Of a stretch of 34,184 bases of DNA, positions 8,264 through 15,642 are shown piece after piece. How positions within the stretch are numbered: position 1 is the stretch's first letter; each line of letters begins with the position of its first letter. This stretch comes from Deltaproteobacteria bacterium. Its GTDB lineage: Bacteria > Desulfobacterota > DSM-4660 > Desulfatiglandales > Desulfatiglandaceae. The notes beneath the pieces were generated by a model, which was given only the letters and a program-made list of their open reading frames with translations, ran no database searches and was not told the origin of the DNA. The DNA is taken from NCBI GenBank assembly GCA_003646815.1, contig QMLQ01000006.1:1-34184 (forward strand), given 5' to 3'. Position numbers and translations under genes: made by a program.

Positions 8264-9595
8264 TTATCCACCCTGCCCACGATGCTCCATCAGTTCAAGA
8301 AGGGCATCCTCCAGGAAGGGGCGTTCACTGTCCTGGTACTCGTATCGAACCCGCATGGCTGGCTTGTTAATATTGAGGATGCGGGTGAGGTGGATAGGCG
8401 TGGCGAAAAGGATAAGGTCGCATTCGACGCGGTTGACAGTACTTTCCAGGTCGGCGATCTGTTCGTCGCTGTATCCCATGGCCGGTAGTACCGGTCCTAC
8501 ATGGGGATAGAGGAGGTAGGTATCTTTGATAGATCCCACTGCGGCTGATCGGGGATCAACAATCTCTGAAGCGCCATACTGCCTGGCCGCGATGAGCCCT
8601 GCGCCATAGGGCATACCTCCGTGGGTCAGGGTTGGTCCATCTTCTACGACCATGACGCGCTTTCCCTTAATCAGGCCTGGCTGGCTCACGATGGCGGGTG
8701 AATTTGCCAGCACAATTCGGGCCCTTGGCGCGTTCTGCTGAATGTTCCTGCGCACCTGCTCCACCTGGGCCAGTGATGCGGTATCCACCTTGTTGATGAT
8801 GGCGATATCGGCCATGAGCATATTGGTCTCGCCGGGATAGTAAAGCAGTTCATGCCCGGCCCGGTGTGGGTCAAACAAGACAATATGGATATCCGGTTGA
8901 TAAAAGGGAGTATCGTTGTTGCCCCCATCCCAGACGATGATATCCGCCTCCTTTTCCGCCTGCGCAAGGATCTTGCCGTAATCCACCCCCGCGTAGGTGA
9001 CGATTCCCAGGTCCACAAGGGGTTCATACTCTTCGCGTTCCTCAATGGTGCACTTGTGCTTTTCAAAATCCTCGTACGTGGAGAAGCGCTGGACAACCTG
9101 GTTTTGAAGATCGCCATAGGGCATAGGATGCCGAACAACCACCACCTTTTTTCCCTGCTCGCGAAGGATATGGCATACCTTTCGAGTGGTTTGTGATTTT
9201 CCGCACCCGGTACGGACGGCACACACGGCCACTACCGGTTTTTCGGCCTTGAGCATTGTATAGGGCGCCCCGATGAGAATGAAATCAGCTCCTTCGGCCA
9301 TGGCGATGGAAGCCTTGTGCATAACGTCCACGTGGAGGACATCGCTGTAAGAGAAGGCCACAAGATCCACCTGGTGTTCCCGGATAAGCCGGGCCAGGTC
9401 TTTTTCAGGATAGATAGGCAGGCCCTCAGGGTAAAGATCACCCGCAAGCGTAGGGGGATACAACCGTCCTTCTATTTTTGGTATCTGGGCCGCGGTAAAG
9501 GCCACAACCCGATACCGATCGTTGTCCCGGAAGTACACATTGAAGTTGTGAAAATCCCTGCCTGCAGCTCCCATGATAATGACTTTTTCCACCAT
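8264..9595 (-). CDS. Cyclic 2,3-diphosphoglycerate synthetase-family P-loop NTPase
   Basis: A 443-residue cytosolic protein. It starts with a Rossmann-like strand (I-I-M-G-A-A-G-R-D-F-H-N-F-N) followed by a second domain with the P-loop R-T-G-C-G-K-S-Q-T-T at about residue 128. Later segments include V-W-D-G-G-N-N-D and I-I-N-K-V-D-T, resembling GTPase base-recognition N-K-x-D. This arrangement and length match proteins annotated as cyclic 2,3-diphosphoglycerate synthetase, named from methanogens that make cDPG as a thermoprotectant. A cDPG role in a bacterium is doubtful, so only the family is claimed. The ATG at 9595 has AAGGAGG upstream. The gene is followed after 4 nt by carbamate kinase. 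Confidence 0.75.
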   Translation of the reverse strand: MVEKVIIMGAAGRDFHNFNVYFRDNDRYRVVAFTAAQIPKIEGRLYPPTLAGDLYPEGLPIYPEKDLARLIREHQVDLVAFSYSDVLHVDVMHKASIAMAEGADFILIGAPYTMLKAEKPVVAVCAVRTGCGKSQTTRKVCHILREQGKKVVVVRHPMPYGDLQNQVVQRFSTYEDFEKHKCTIEEREEYEPLVDLGIVTYAGVDYGKILAQAEKEADIIVWDGGNNDTPFYQPDIHIVLFDPHRAGHELLYYPGETNMLMADIAIINKVDTASLAQVEQVRRNIQQNAPRARIVLANSPAIVSQPGLIKGKRVMVVEDGPTLTHGGMPYGAGLIAARQYGASEIVDPRSAAVGSIKDTYLLYPHVGPVLPAMGYSDEQIADLESTVNRVECDLILFATPIHLTRILNINKPAMRVRYEYQDSERPFLEDALLELMEHRGQGG

Positions 9596-9699
9596 GACGA
9601 CCTCCTTTTTTTTCTATTATGACACTTCGGCCTGGTTGATTCAAGTCATTGAGCAATACTCTTATAGAGGGCAATCCATACCAACATCAAATCCATTGG

Positions 9700-10635
9700 T
9701 CAAGGCGGCTTTGTTTCCACCGCTCGCATGGGAAACCGTGCAGGCTTGTTTGTCAGGTAGACCCCCAGACAGACAAAGGCGGTCCCGGTGGCCAGGGAAA
9801 AGGTGATAGGCTCCCCCAAGATGAGGAATGCGAGCAGGACAGCACTGATGGGAACAAAATTGATAAACTGGCTGGCCTTCGTGGCACCGATGGCGTCAAT
9901 TCCTTCATAGTACCACACAAATCCGAGGACCGTCCCGAAGAATCCCAGGTAGAAAATGCTGAACCAGGCAGTGCCCGAGTAATGCACAAAAGAGGTCATC
10001 ATACCCTCTGCACATGCCGGGATAAAGAGTGCCGCCGTCCCCACAAGGCAACTGTACGTAGTGGCGACCAGGGGTGAAAGGCCGTTCATGGCCGCTTTCC
10101 CGATGAGCGAGAATGCAGCCCAGCAGAGGACGCAAAGAAAGATAAAAAAATCCCCCCATCCCAGGGCCCCATGGAAGATACTGAAGGGGTCTCCTTTTGA
10201 GATAACCACAATGGCACCGCCCACGGAGAGGACAATGCCCAACATCTTGATGAAGCCAAGTTTCTCCCGGAATAGGTATACGGCAAGAACTGCAATAACA
10301 ACCGGGTTATTGGCGATGATGAGAGAGGCCCGCCCCGCGTTTATGAGCTTGAGTCCTTTGAAGAAAAAAACGTTGTATGCAAAGACGCCCGTTGCGCCGA
10401 GGAGGATGATGGGGAAAATTTGTGTCTTCCGGAGACCGGGAAACCCGCCATTCTCTCGCCTGGTGAGAAAAAGGAGGAAAAATGAAGCGATGACGAAGCG
10501 AAAAAAGGCAGTCGAATAAGGGCCCACCTCGCGGGCCACCACTCTGCCGGCGATGAAGGTACCTCCCCAGAAAACGGCCGTCAAGAAGAGTTTCAGGTAG
10601 ATCAGCAACACCTGACGCTTTTTTTGTTCCATCAT
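9700..10635 (-). CDS. EamA-type drug/metabolite (DMT) transporter
   Basis: About 311 residues with ten hydrophobic segments in two repeats of five, the standard DMT/EamA design. The N-terminal repeat has F-W-G-G-T-F-I-A-G-R, and each repeat carries the typical proline/glycine-rich helices (for example A-G-R-A-S-L-I-I-A-N-N-P-V). These proteins usually export amino acids or metabolites. The start is uncertain: ATGs at 10635 and 10632 and a GTG at 10641 are adjacent, with no strong ribosome site. It sits 87 nt after the oxidoreductase beta-gamma gene and about 100 nt before the NTPase gene on the same strand, so membership in the operon is likely but unproven. Substrate unknown. Confidence 0.85.
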   Translation of the reverse strand: MMEQKKRQVLLIYLKLFLTAVFWGGTFIAGRVVAREVGPYSTAFFRFVIASFFLLFLTRRENGGFPGLRKTQIFPIILLGATGVFAYNVFFFKGLKLINAGRASLIIANNPVVIAVLAVYLFREKLGFIKMLGIVLSVGGAIVVISKGDPFSIFHGALGWGDFFIFLCVLCWAAFSLIGKAAMNGLSPLVATTYSCLVGTAALFIPACAEGMMTSFVHYSGTAWFSIFYLGFFGTVLGFVWYYEGIDAIGATKASQFINFVPISAVLLAFLILGEPITFSLATGTAFVCLGVYLTNKPARFPMRAVETKPP

Positions 10636-10722
10636 AATCACTCAATAGAAAAGGGGAGGACAGGCCCTCCCCCGCTTTTTTGAGGACGGCCGTCTTACCC
10701 AAATTCAGCGTCTATACGGAGA

Positions 10723-12027
10723 TCAGGATTCGGCGTTCTGTCCGGCTCGCCGGACCAGGTCGAGACTGGAAGACAGGATAGGCTCCCGGAAACGATCCTT
10801 CAAGGCGGCTGTAAGCATACTAATGTTAATGGCCGTTTCGAGTCTTGCCAGGATGCCTAGGGATGCAAGAGCCCGTTCCGGGGCCCTGATGCTCTGTGCC
10901 TTGAAGTCCACGGTGACGGTTCGTGCTGCTGTTTCCGGAATCGCGACATCGTCCGCCCGGATCACCAGGGTTCCCGGGTGCAGGCGGTCGAAGAGTTGAG
11001 CCCGCCTGTTCACACCTTCCTGGCCAATAGCAATGACCACCGAAGGGGTCTCAATGCCGGTAAAAAGGATCTCATCCGGGGAAAGAATCACCTCGCTTAT
11101 TGATGGTCCCCGCAGGACCGTGATATTATATTCATTTTTCTGCGTTACCCGAAGCCCGGCCGAAAGCCCTGCAAAACACAGGAGATCTCCTGCCGTGATA
11201 ATGCGCTGCCCTGCATCGCCAAGGATAATAATTTCCTGCCTGGTCTTCCCGGGGGGAGTGCACTCCGGCTCGATACCCGATGGCAGGGGAACCGTCTTGC
11301 GGGTTCCGGCCTCTTCCCGGTAATGTTTTCCGTATTCCTTTCTCTGGTTTTCCTCCACCACCCCTTCCACGGGGGGCAGCGCTGACAAAGTCTCGTCGAT
11401 TTTCTTGGGGGTTAACCTGTTTTTCTTTGCGTATCTCCCAACGCAAATGCCCCATATATCAATGACGGAAAACCCGTCGTGCCTGATGGCCCGTTCTAGC
11501 TCCTCGGCAAGGTCTTTTCGGTATGCGGAACATCGGGTCACATAGGTTGCCCCTGCAGAAACGGCCACCTTACACACATCCATCGGACGTTCGAGCTCAT
11601 TAAGGAATCCGGATCCGACCACGGCATCCGGGGGTGTTGTTGCCGAAAATTGGCCGCCGGTCATACCAAAATTGAAGTTGTTCAGGACAAGAAGTGTCAG
11701 GTTCAAGTTCCGGCGGCAGGCGCTCAGGAAATGCGCTCCGCCGATTCCCATGCCGCCGTCTCCCATGGTGACGATCACGTTCAATTCGGGATGAGCGAGT
11801 TTCATACCCGTGGCATAGGTCAGGGCGCGGCCGTGAAGCCCGTGGAAAGCATGGGTATGAAAGAATGTATCAAAGAGGCCCGAGCAGCCAATATCGCTGA
11901 CCATGGCAATTTGGTTTCCCTTGAGTCCCATATGCTGGTAAGTACTGTCCAGGACTTTCGCGATCCGGTCATGAGTACACCCGGGGCAAAAAACCGGCGG
12001 TCTTTCCTTATTGAGCAGGCTAGTCAT
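10723..12027 (-). CDS. 2-oxoacid:ferredoxin oxidoreductase, fused beta and gamma subunits
   Basis: A 434-residue fusion. Residues 1-250 are the thiamine-diphosphate beta subunit: C-P-G-C (14-17) and D-I-G-C (45-48) supply likely [4Fe-4S] cysteines, with a further cysteine in W-G-I-C-V-G-R; G-D-G-G-M-G-I-G-G (89-97) and N-N-F-N-F-G-M-T-G-G-Q bind Mg-ThDP. Residues 265-430 match the gamma domain (L-G-D-A-G-Q, A-G-D-L-L, L-R-G-P-S-I-S-E-V-I). With the alpha subunit it would decarboxylate a 2-oxoacid to acyl-CoA and reduce ferredoxin. The gene overlaps the end of the alpha gene by 8 nt. Beta and gamma are usually separate chains. No ferredoxin-like delta subunit is nearby. The substrate (2-oxoglutarate, branched-chain or aromatic keto acid) cannot be decided. 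Confidence 0.88.
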   Translation of the reverse strand: MTSLLNKERPPVFCPGCTHDRIAKVLDSTYQHMGLKGNQIAMVSDIGCSGLFDTFFHTHAFHGLHGRALTYATGMKLAHPELNVIVTMGDGGMGIGGAHFLSACRRNLNLTLLVLNNFNFGMTGGQFSATTPPDAVVGSGFLNELERPMDVCKVAVSAGATYVTRCSAYRKDLAEELERAIRHDGFSVIDIWGICVGRYAKKNRLTPKKIDETLSALPPVEGVVEENQRKEYGKHYREEAGTRKTVPLPSGIEPECTPPGKTRQEIIILGDAGQRIITAGDLLCFAGLSAGLRVTQKNEYNITVLRGPSISEVILSPDEILFTGIETPSVVIAIGQEGVNRRAQLFDRLHPGTLVIRADDVAIPETAARTVTVDFKAQSIRAPERALASLGILARLETAINISMLTAALKDRFREPILSSSLDLVRRAGQNAES

Positions 12028-13141
12028 TGCTGATCACCTCCTGGATTTCCAAGGGTGTGAGGAGCTTCCCATTCATCTTGCCATAAAAATCCACTTGTTT
12101 TTCAGGCAGGATACGCCTTACCTCCCGTACATATTGTCCGTCGTTCATTTCCAAAACAATCACCCGTTTCGCCTCTCTAGCCTTCTCTCTTATGAGCGTT
12201 TCGGGAACCGGCCAGAGTGTTTTGAGAACGAGGAGAGACACCGGGGATGCCGTTTGTTTGAACTTTTGATACACATCCTTTGCAGCGCGTGCGGTAACCC
12301 CGTAGGTGAGCACCAGCGTATCAGCTCCCTTTTCCAGAAAGGCTTCATGAAAGGAAAATCGCTCCACGGCCGAGAGGAGTTTGACTCTCAACCGGGCCTG
12401 GTTCCGGGCGATCTGTCCAGGGTCCGTGGTGATATAGCCATCCGGCCCGTGGGTGGAAGAAGTCTGTCGCACGGGGAAATCGGAGCCAATAGGCAGAAAA
12501 TAGGGTACAGACCGACTTGGAGCCACATCAAACGGGAGGAATGGAACACCCGAAGGAGGAGTAGCCCGGTCAATGATTCCCGGCCGTTCTACTGCCTTAA
12601 TATCCACGCCCTCTTTGGTCATGCTCACTTCTTTGTTGGATGCCACGAATACCGGACACCTGAATTCCTCCGCAAGGTTGAACGCATGTATGGTGAGGAC
12701 GAAGCAGTCCCGCACATCTGAAGGTGCGAGGGCAATAATGGGCAAACCCCCGCTGTTTCCCCACCGCATGAACTGGATGTCACCGTCCGCCCCGCGGGTA
12801 GCCGAGCCTGTTGATGGGCCGAGCCTCTGCACAACAGTAATCACGATGGGGATCTCACTCCCGATGGCAAAGGAGATGTGCTCGCTGTAAAGGCTGAGTC
12901 CGGGCCCGGAGGTGGCTGTCATTACTTTGAGTCCCGCCATGGAAGCGCCCAGGCACGATCCTATGGAGGCTATTTCATCTTCTCCCTGGATGCAGATGCC
13001 GCCCGCAGGCGGGAGCAACCTGAGCATGGTATTGAAAATGGTGGTGGCGGGAGTAATTGGATATCCTGCGTAGAATCGGCATCCGGCTTCGAATGCGCCC
13101 CAGGCAATGGCCTCATTACCTTCCATGAGTGAAATAGCCAC
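12020..13141 (-). CDS. 2-oxoacid:ferredoxin oxidoreductase, alpha subunit
   Basis: About 373 residues from the chosen GTG start at 13141, preceded by AGGAAAGGAAGAG; an ATG at 13171 is in frame but has no ribosome site. The sequence opens with M-E-G-N-E-A-I-A-W-G-A and then Y-P-I-T-P-A-T-T-I, the alpha-subunit substrate and CoA region, followed by E-D-E-I-A-S-I and T-S-G-P-G-L-S-L. It forms the ThDP-dependent complex with the overlapping beta-gamma gene. The order alpha, then beta-gamma and the 8-nt overlap indicate coupled translation. The upstream gap of about 180 nt carries short repeats and a possible promoter. Confidence 0.9.
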   Translation of the reverse strand: MAISLMEGNEAIAWGAFEAGCRFYAGYPITPATTIFNTMLRLLPPAGGICIQGEDEIASIGSCLGASMAGLKVMTATSGPGLSLYSEHISFAIGSEIPIVITVVQRLGPSTGSATRGADGDIQFMRWGNSGGLPIIALAPSDVRDCFVLTIHAFNLAEEFRCPVFVASNKEVSMTKEGVDIKAVERPGIIDRATPPSGVPFLPFDVAPSRSVPYFLPIGSDFPVRQTSSTHGPDGYITTDPGQIARNQARLRVKLLSAVERFSFHEAFLEKGADTLVLTYGVTARAAKDVYQKFKQTASPVSLLVLKTLWPVPETLIREKAREAKRVIVLEMNDGQYVREVRRILPEKQVDFYGKMNGKLLTPLEIQEVISND

Positions 13142-13181
13142 TTTTCTCTTCCTTTCCTGACGCCCTCTCATTTCGTTCGTT

Positions 13182-13255
13182 AGAGACGCAGGGCGATCAG
13201 AGAACAACAATTTTCTCTATTGTCAAGGATCCTCTGCGCTCTGAATCTCTGTGTG
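13182..13255. repeat. Degenerate 7-bp repeat words in inverted halves
   Basis: Between the oxidoreductase alpha gene start and the alcohol dehydrogenase end, 13232-13253 reads as three CTCTGNN units (13232-13238, 13239-13245, 13247-13253). The other half, about 13182-13204, carries the complementary words (GAGACGCAG and CAGAGAA), so the two halves run in opposite directions around a short core. The core holds AGAGAA (13199-13204) and TTCTCT (13213-13218) as an inverted repeat, and a minus-strand TTGACA at 13226-13221 that could be a -35 box, though no good -10 box follows. It could be a decayed repetitive element, an operator, or both. Confidence 0.4.
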
Positions 13256-13321
13256 AGATAGAATTTCAATTGTTTGCTCAATGGCTGAAATGTATCCCTG
13301 GAAGTAACGTCGCTTGTGCCA

Positions 13322-14350
13322 CTATGCCACTTTCAGTACTTTTGCTCCCCGGATCTTCCGTTCCTTGAGTTCCATCAGTGCCCTGTTTGCCTCTTTCAGG
13401 GGAAATTCCTGGAATTCCGGCTTGATGGAAATGCGGGCCGCCAGGTCGAGAAATTCGCTGATGTCCCTCCTTGCCACATTGGCAACGCTCTTGATCTCCT
13501 TTTCCATCCAAAGATGAGATGGGTACTCTAGTTTCAAGAGGTATTCCTTGTCAATGGGTTCTTTTCTGATGGCATTGATGACCAACCTTCCGCCGCTCTC
13601 CAGGTTTTTCATGGCCTCCACTACCGGTTTCCAGACCGGTGTGGTATCTATAATGGCGTGGAGTTTCTCCGGTGCAACGGCCTCCGTGGGGCCGGCCCAG
13701 ACAGCCCCCAATTCCCGGGCAAATTCCTGTTCCCTTTCACTCCTGGCGAATACAAAAATGTCTGTGTCGGGATACTGGTATTGCGCCATTTTCAGGACCA
13801 GGTGTGCTGACGCGCCGAAACCGGTCAAACCCAGCCGTTCGCCGTTCGCCAGCCCTGTGAGGCGCAAGGACCGATATCCGATTGCCCCTGCACAGAGAAG
13901 CGGGGCTGCCTCCGAATCAGAAAACACTCCCGGGATCGCATAGGCGAAATCTTCAGGGACCGTCATGAGGGTCGCATATCCCCCGTCGGCATCTCTGCCG
14001 GTGGCGCGAAACTCCGGGCAGAGGTTATCCAGACCTTTTCCACAAAACTCGCAGGTCCCACACGAAGAGTAAATCCATCCCACCCCTACCCGGTCTCCTG
14101 TTCGGAACAATCGAGCATCCGCCCCCCGGTCAACGACAATACCCACCACCTGGTGGCCCAGGATAACCGGCAATCGTGGAGGTGGGGTCCTGCCCTCTAT
14201 TTCGTCCAACTCGGTGTGGCACACTCCACAGGCGGAAACTTTGATGAGCACTTCCTTTTTCCCCGGAACAGGATCCGGGACTGTGACCTTTGTCAGGGGA
14301 TTTTTGTCGACCTTGAGATGGGTTATTTTTTCGAGGATCATCGCTTCCAT
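13322..14350 (-). CDS. Zinc-dependent alcohol dehydrogenase (MDR family)
   Basis: A 342-residue medium-chain dehydrogenase. The catalytic zinc region reads A-C-G-V-C-H-T-E-L (40-48), with the following ligand region L-G-H-Q-V (64-68; GHE in most relatives). The structural zinc cysteines are 97, 100, 103 and 111. The nucleotide-binding domain begins G-L-T-G-F-G-A-S-A-H. It should interconvert an alcohol and an aldehyde or ketone with NAD(P)H in the cytosol. The start at 14350 is supported by AAGGAG upstream. It lies 33 nt after the HAD phosphatase gene on the same strand. Next to a 2-oxoacid oxidoreductase it could reduce an aldehyde side product of keto-acid breakdown; this is inference. Confidence 0.88.
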   Translation of the reverse strand: MEAMILEKITHLKVDKNPLTKVTVPDPVPGKKEVLIKVSACGVCHTELDEIEGRTPPPRLPVILGHQVVGIVVDRGADARLFRTGDRVGVGWIYSSCGTCEFCGKGLDNLCPEFRATGRDADGGYATLMTVPEDFAYAIPGVFSDSEAAPLLCAGAIGYRSLRLTGLANGERLGLTGFGASAHLVLKMAQYQYPDTDIFVFARSEREQEFARELGAVWAGPTEAVAPEKLHAIIDTTPVWKPVVEAMKNLESGGRLVINAIRKEPIDKEYLLKLEYPSHLWMEKEIKSVANVARRDISEFLDLAARISIKPEFQEFPLKEANRALMELKERKIRGAKVLKVA

Positions 14351-14383
14351 GATTCATTCTCCTTATAATCCGGGTTGAGGAAA

Positions 14384-15136
14384 TCACATACAACGGAGCA
14401 ATGCGAGGAATTCATCCCAGTCGCTGACCCGGGGTATATCCGCATCGGGGAGTTCCTCATCTCCAACAGGAACGCCCGGTAACATGGGAACCTTGTGATC
14501 AACGGCCCAGGTAAACCAGACGGGCTGTATGCCCGCCAGCAGTGCTCCATTGATATCGGCCTCGATATTGTCGCCAACATAGATGAGACGGGTGCTGTCC
14601 ACACCCACAGCGTTCACAAGGTGCTGAAACACCGAGGCATGAGGCTTGCGGTATCCCAGTTCGCCGGAAATAAGGAGCACCTCAAAAAACGGGGCCAATC
14701 CGAGCTGCACAATAAGCCCTCTTCCCGCAGGGGCATGGGTAAAGTTGGAAAGGAGCCCCAAGCGGTAGGAACCCTTCAGCTCACTGAGCATCTCGATGGT
14801 GCCAGGTATGAGATGACAATAGTCGAAAAATGCCGAAAAATAGGCGTCAAGGGCCTCGGCTATTCGTCCGTCGTCCGGCTCTACGGGGTATCCCAGTTCT
14901 TGAAGCGCTGCGGACACCCAGAAACGATTGTGGGTTTCTCTCCCGTCCTCCTTCGTCTTTTCCAGAAAATCCATTGCACACCGGCGATAGGTTTTCTTGA
15001 ATGGCATCTCTTCAAAGGTAAAGCCGCTTTTCCGAAGGCTTTTGATCAGCCTTTCAACGGCCTCGGTTACCGCTTTTGCATCAGCGGTTATGAGGGTATT
15101 GAAGAGGTCAAACCCGATTGCTTTCACGTCTTTCAA
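14384..15136 (-). CDS. HAD-superfamily hydrolase
   Basis: A 250-residue soluble phosphatase-like protein. The nucleophile motif is G-F-D-L-F-N-T-L at residues 8-15. Motif II is in L-L-S-N-F-T-H, the lysine of motif III in G-Y-R-K-P-H-A-S-V-F, and the acidic motif IV in Y-V-G-D-N-I-E-A-D-I-N-G-A. A helical cap lies between motifs I and II, as in the haloacid dehalogenase / phosphoglycolate phosphatase subclass. The start is a TTG at 15136, chosen because AAGGAG lies 7 nt upstream. It is the first gene of the minus-strand cluster. The substrate is unknown. Confidence 0.85.
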   Translation of the reverse strand: MKDVKAIGFDLFNTLITADAKAVTEAVERLIKSLRKSGFTFEEMPFKKTYRRCAMDFLEKTKEDGRETHNRFWVSAALQELGYPVEPDDGRIAEALDAYFSAFFDYCHLIPGTIEMLSELKGSYRLGLLSNFTHAPAGRGLIVQLGLAPFFEVLLISGELGYRKPHASVFQHLVNAVGVDSTRLIYVGDNIEADINGALLAGIQPVWFTWAVDHKVPMLPGVPVGDEELPDADIPRVSDWDEFLALLRCM

Positions 15137-15161
15137 ATAATGTCTCCTTTTCCTCGCTTGT

Positions 15162-15189
15162 TATGCCTCACGCCTTATGCCTTGCGCCT
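15162..15189. repeat. Four tandem 7-bp units (NNNGCCT)
   Basis: TATGCCT, CACGCCT, TATGCCT and TGCGCCT follow one another without a gap at 15162-15168, 15169-15175, 15176-15182 and 15183-15189. Every unit ends in GCCT, and the pair forms a 14-bp tandem with two mismatches. It lies in the intergenic space upstream of the HAD gene and has the same 7-bp period as the repeats near 13.24 and 17.58 kb. Confidence 0.6.
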
Positions 15190-15581
15190 CCCTTGTGATT
15201 ATCGTGGGAATGTTTGCAAAGTCAATCAAAATGGTTCCTCCTGATTGCCATCGGGCTATCACTGCTTCCCTTTTCGTCCAAATCCACCGTCTAATTTGCG
15301 TCACATATATCAGCTTACGCTTGAAAAAAATTACGGACGGGTATATCGCCCGGAAAGAACGTGGGAGGAGCGGGGTGGTATTGAATCCGAAGGCATGGTA
15401 TAGGGAAAATATCGGCCATGCGGAAAAGCTTTACCTTCGGATCCTGAAGGAAAAAACCAACCCAAACCGAAAAAGCCGGCGGAAGTATGTGATAGTGCCG
15501 TCTGCGCGCATAGAAAGAAAAACTGTGGCCGAGAAGCCAGTGCAGAACGAAGAGCGGGCTTTATTGGGAAAGGCATTTTGA
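15177..15581 (+). CDS. Doubtful short ORF in the 15137-15642 gap
   Basis: This gap of about 500 bases lies between the divergently oriented HAD gene and the exported 639-residue protein gene. An open frame ending at 15581 would encode up to 134 residues. Its second half is basic and lysine/arginine-rich (for example R-K-S-R-R-K-Y), with no family I recognise and no ribosome site at any candidate start. Its 5' end overlaps the 7-bp repeats. It may be a gene fragment or non-coding. Nothing else convincing is seen in the gap apart from the ribosome site AAGGGGGG before 15643. Confidence 0.2.
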   Translation: MPCASLVIIVGMFAKSIKMVPPDCHRAITASLFVQIHRLICVTYISLRLKKITDGYIARKERGRSGVVLNPKAWYRENIGHAEKLYLRILKEKTNPNRKSRRKYVIVPSARIERKTVAEKPVQNEERALLGKAF

Positions 15582-15642
15582 GTTCACTCAGATTTTGGCT
15601 GGATTGTCAGCATAAACCCAATGGCGAAAAGGGGGGCTTGCT

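Noticed and set aside
12011-12721. 236-codon plus-strand frame antisense to the oxidoreductase alpha gene
   Set aside because: The minus-strand product has clear motifs; the antisense product has none.
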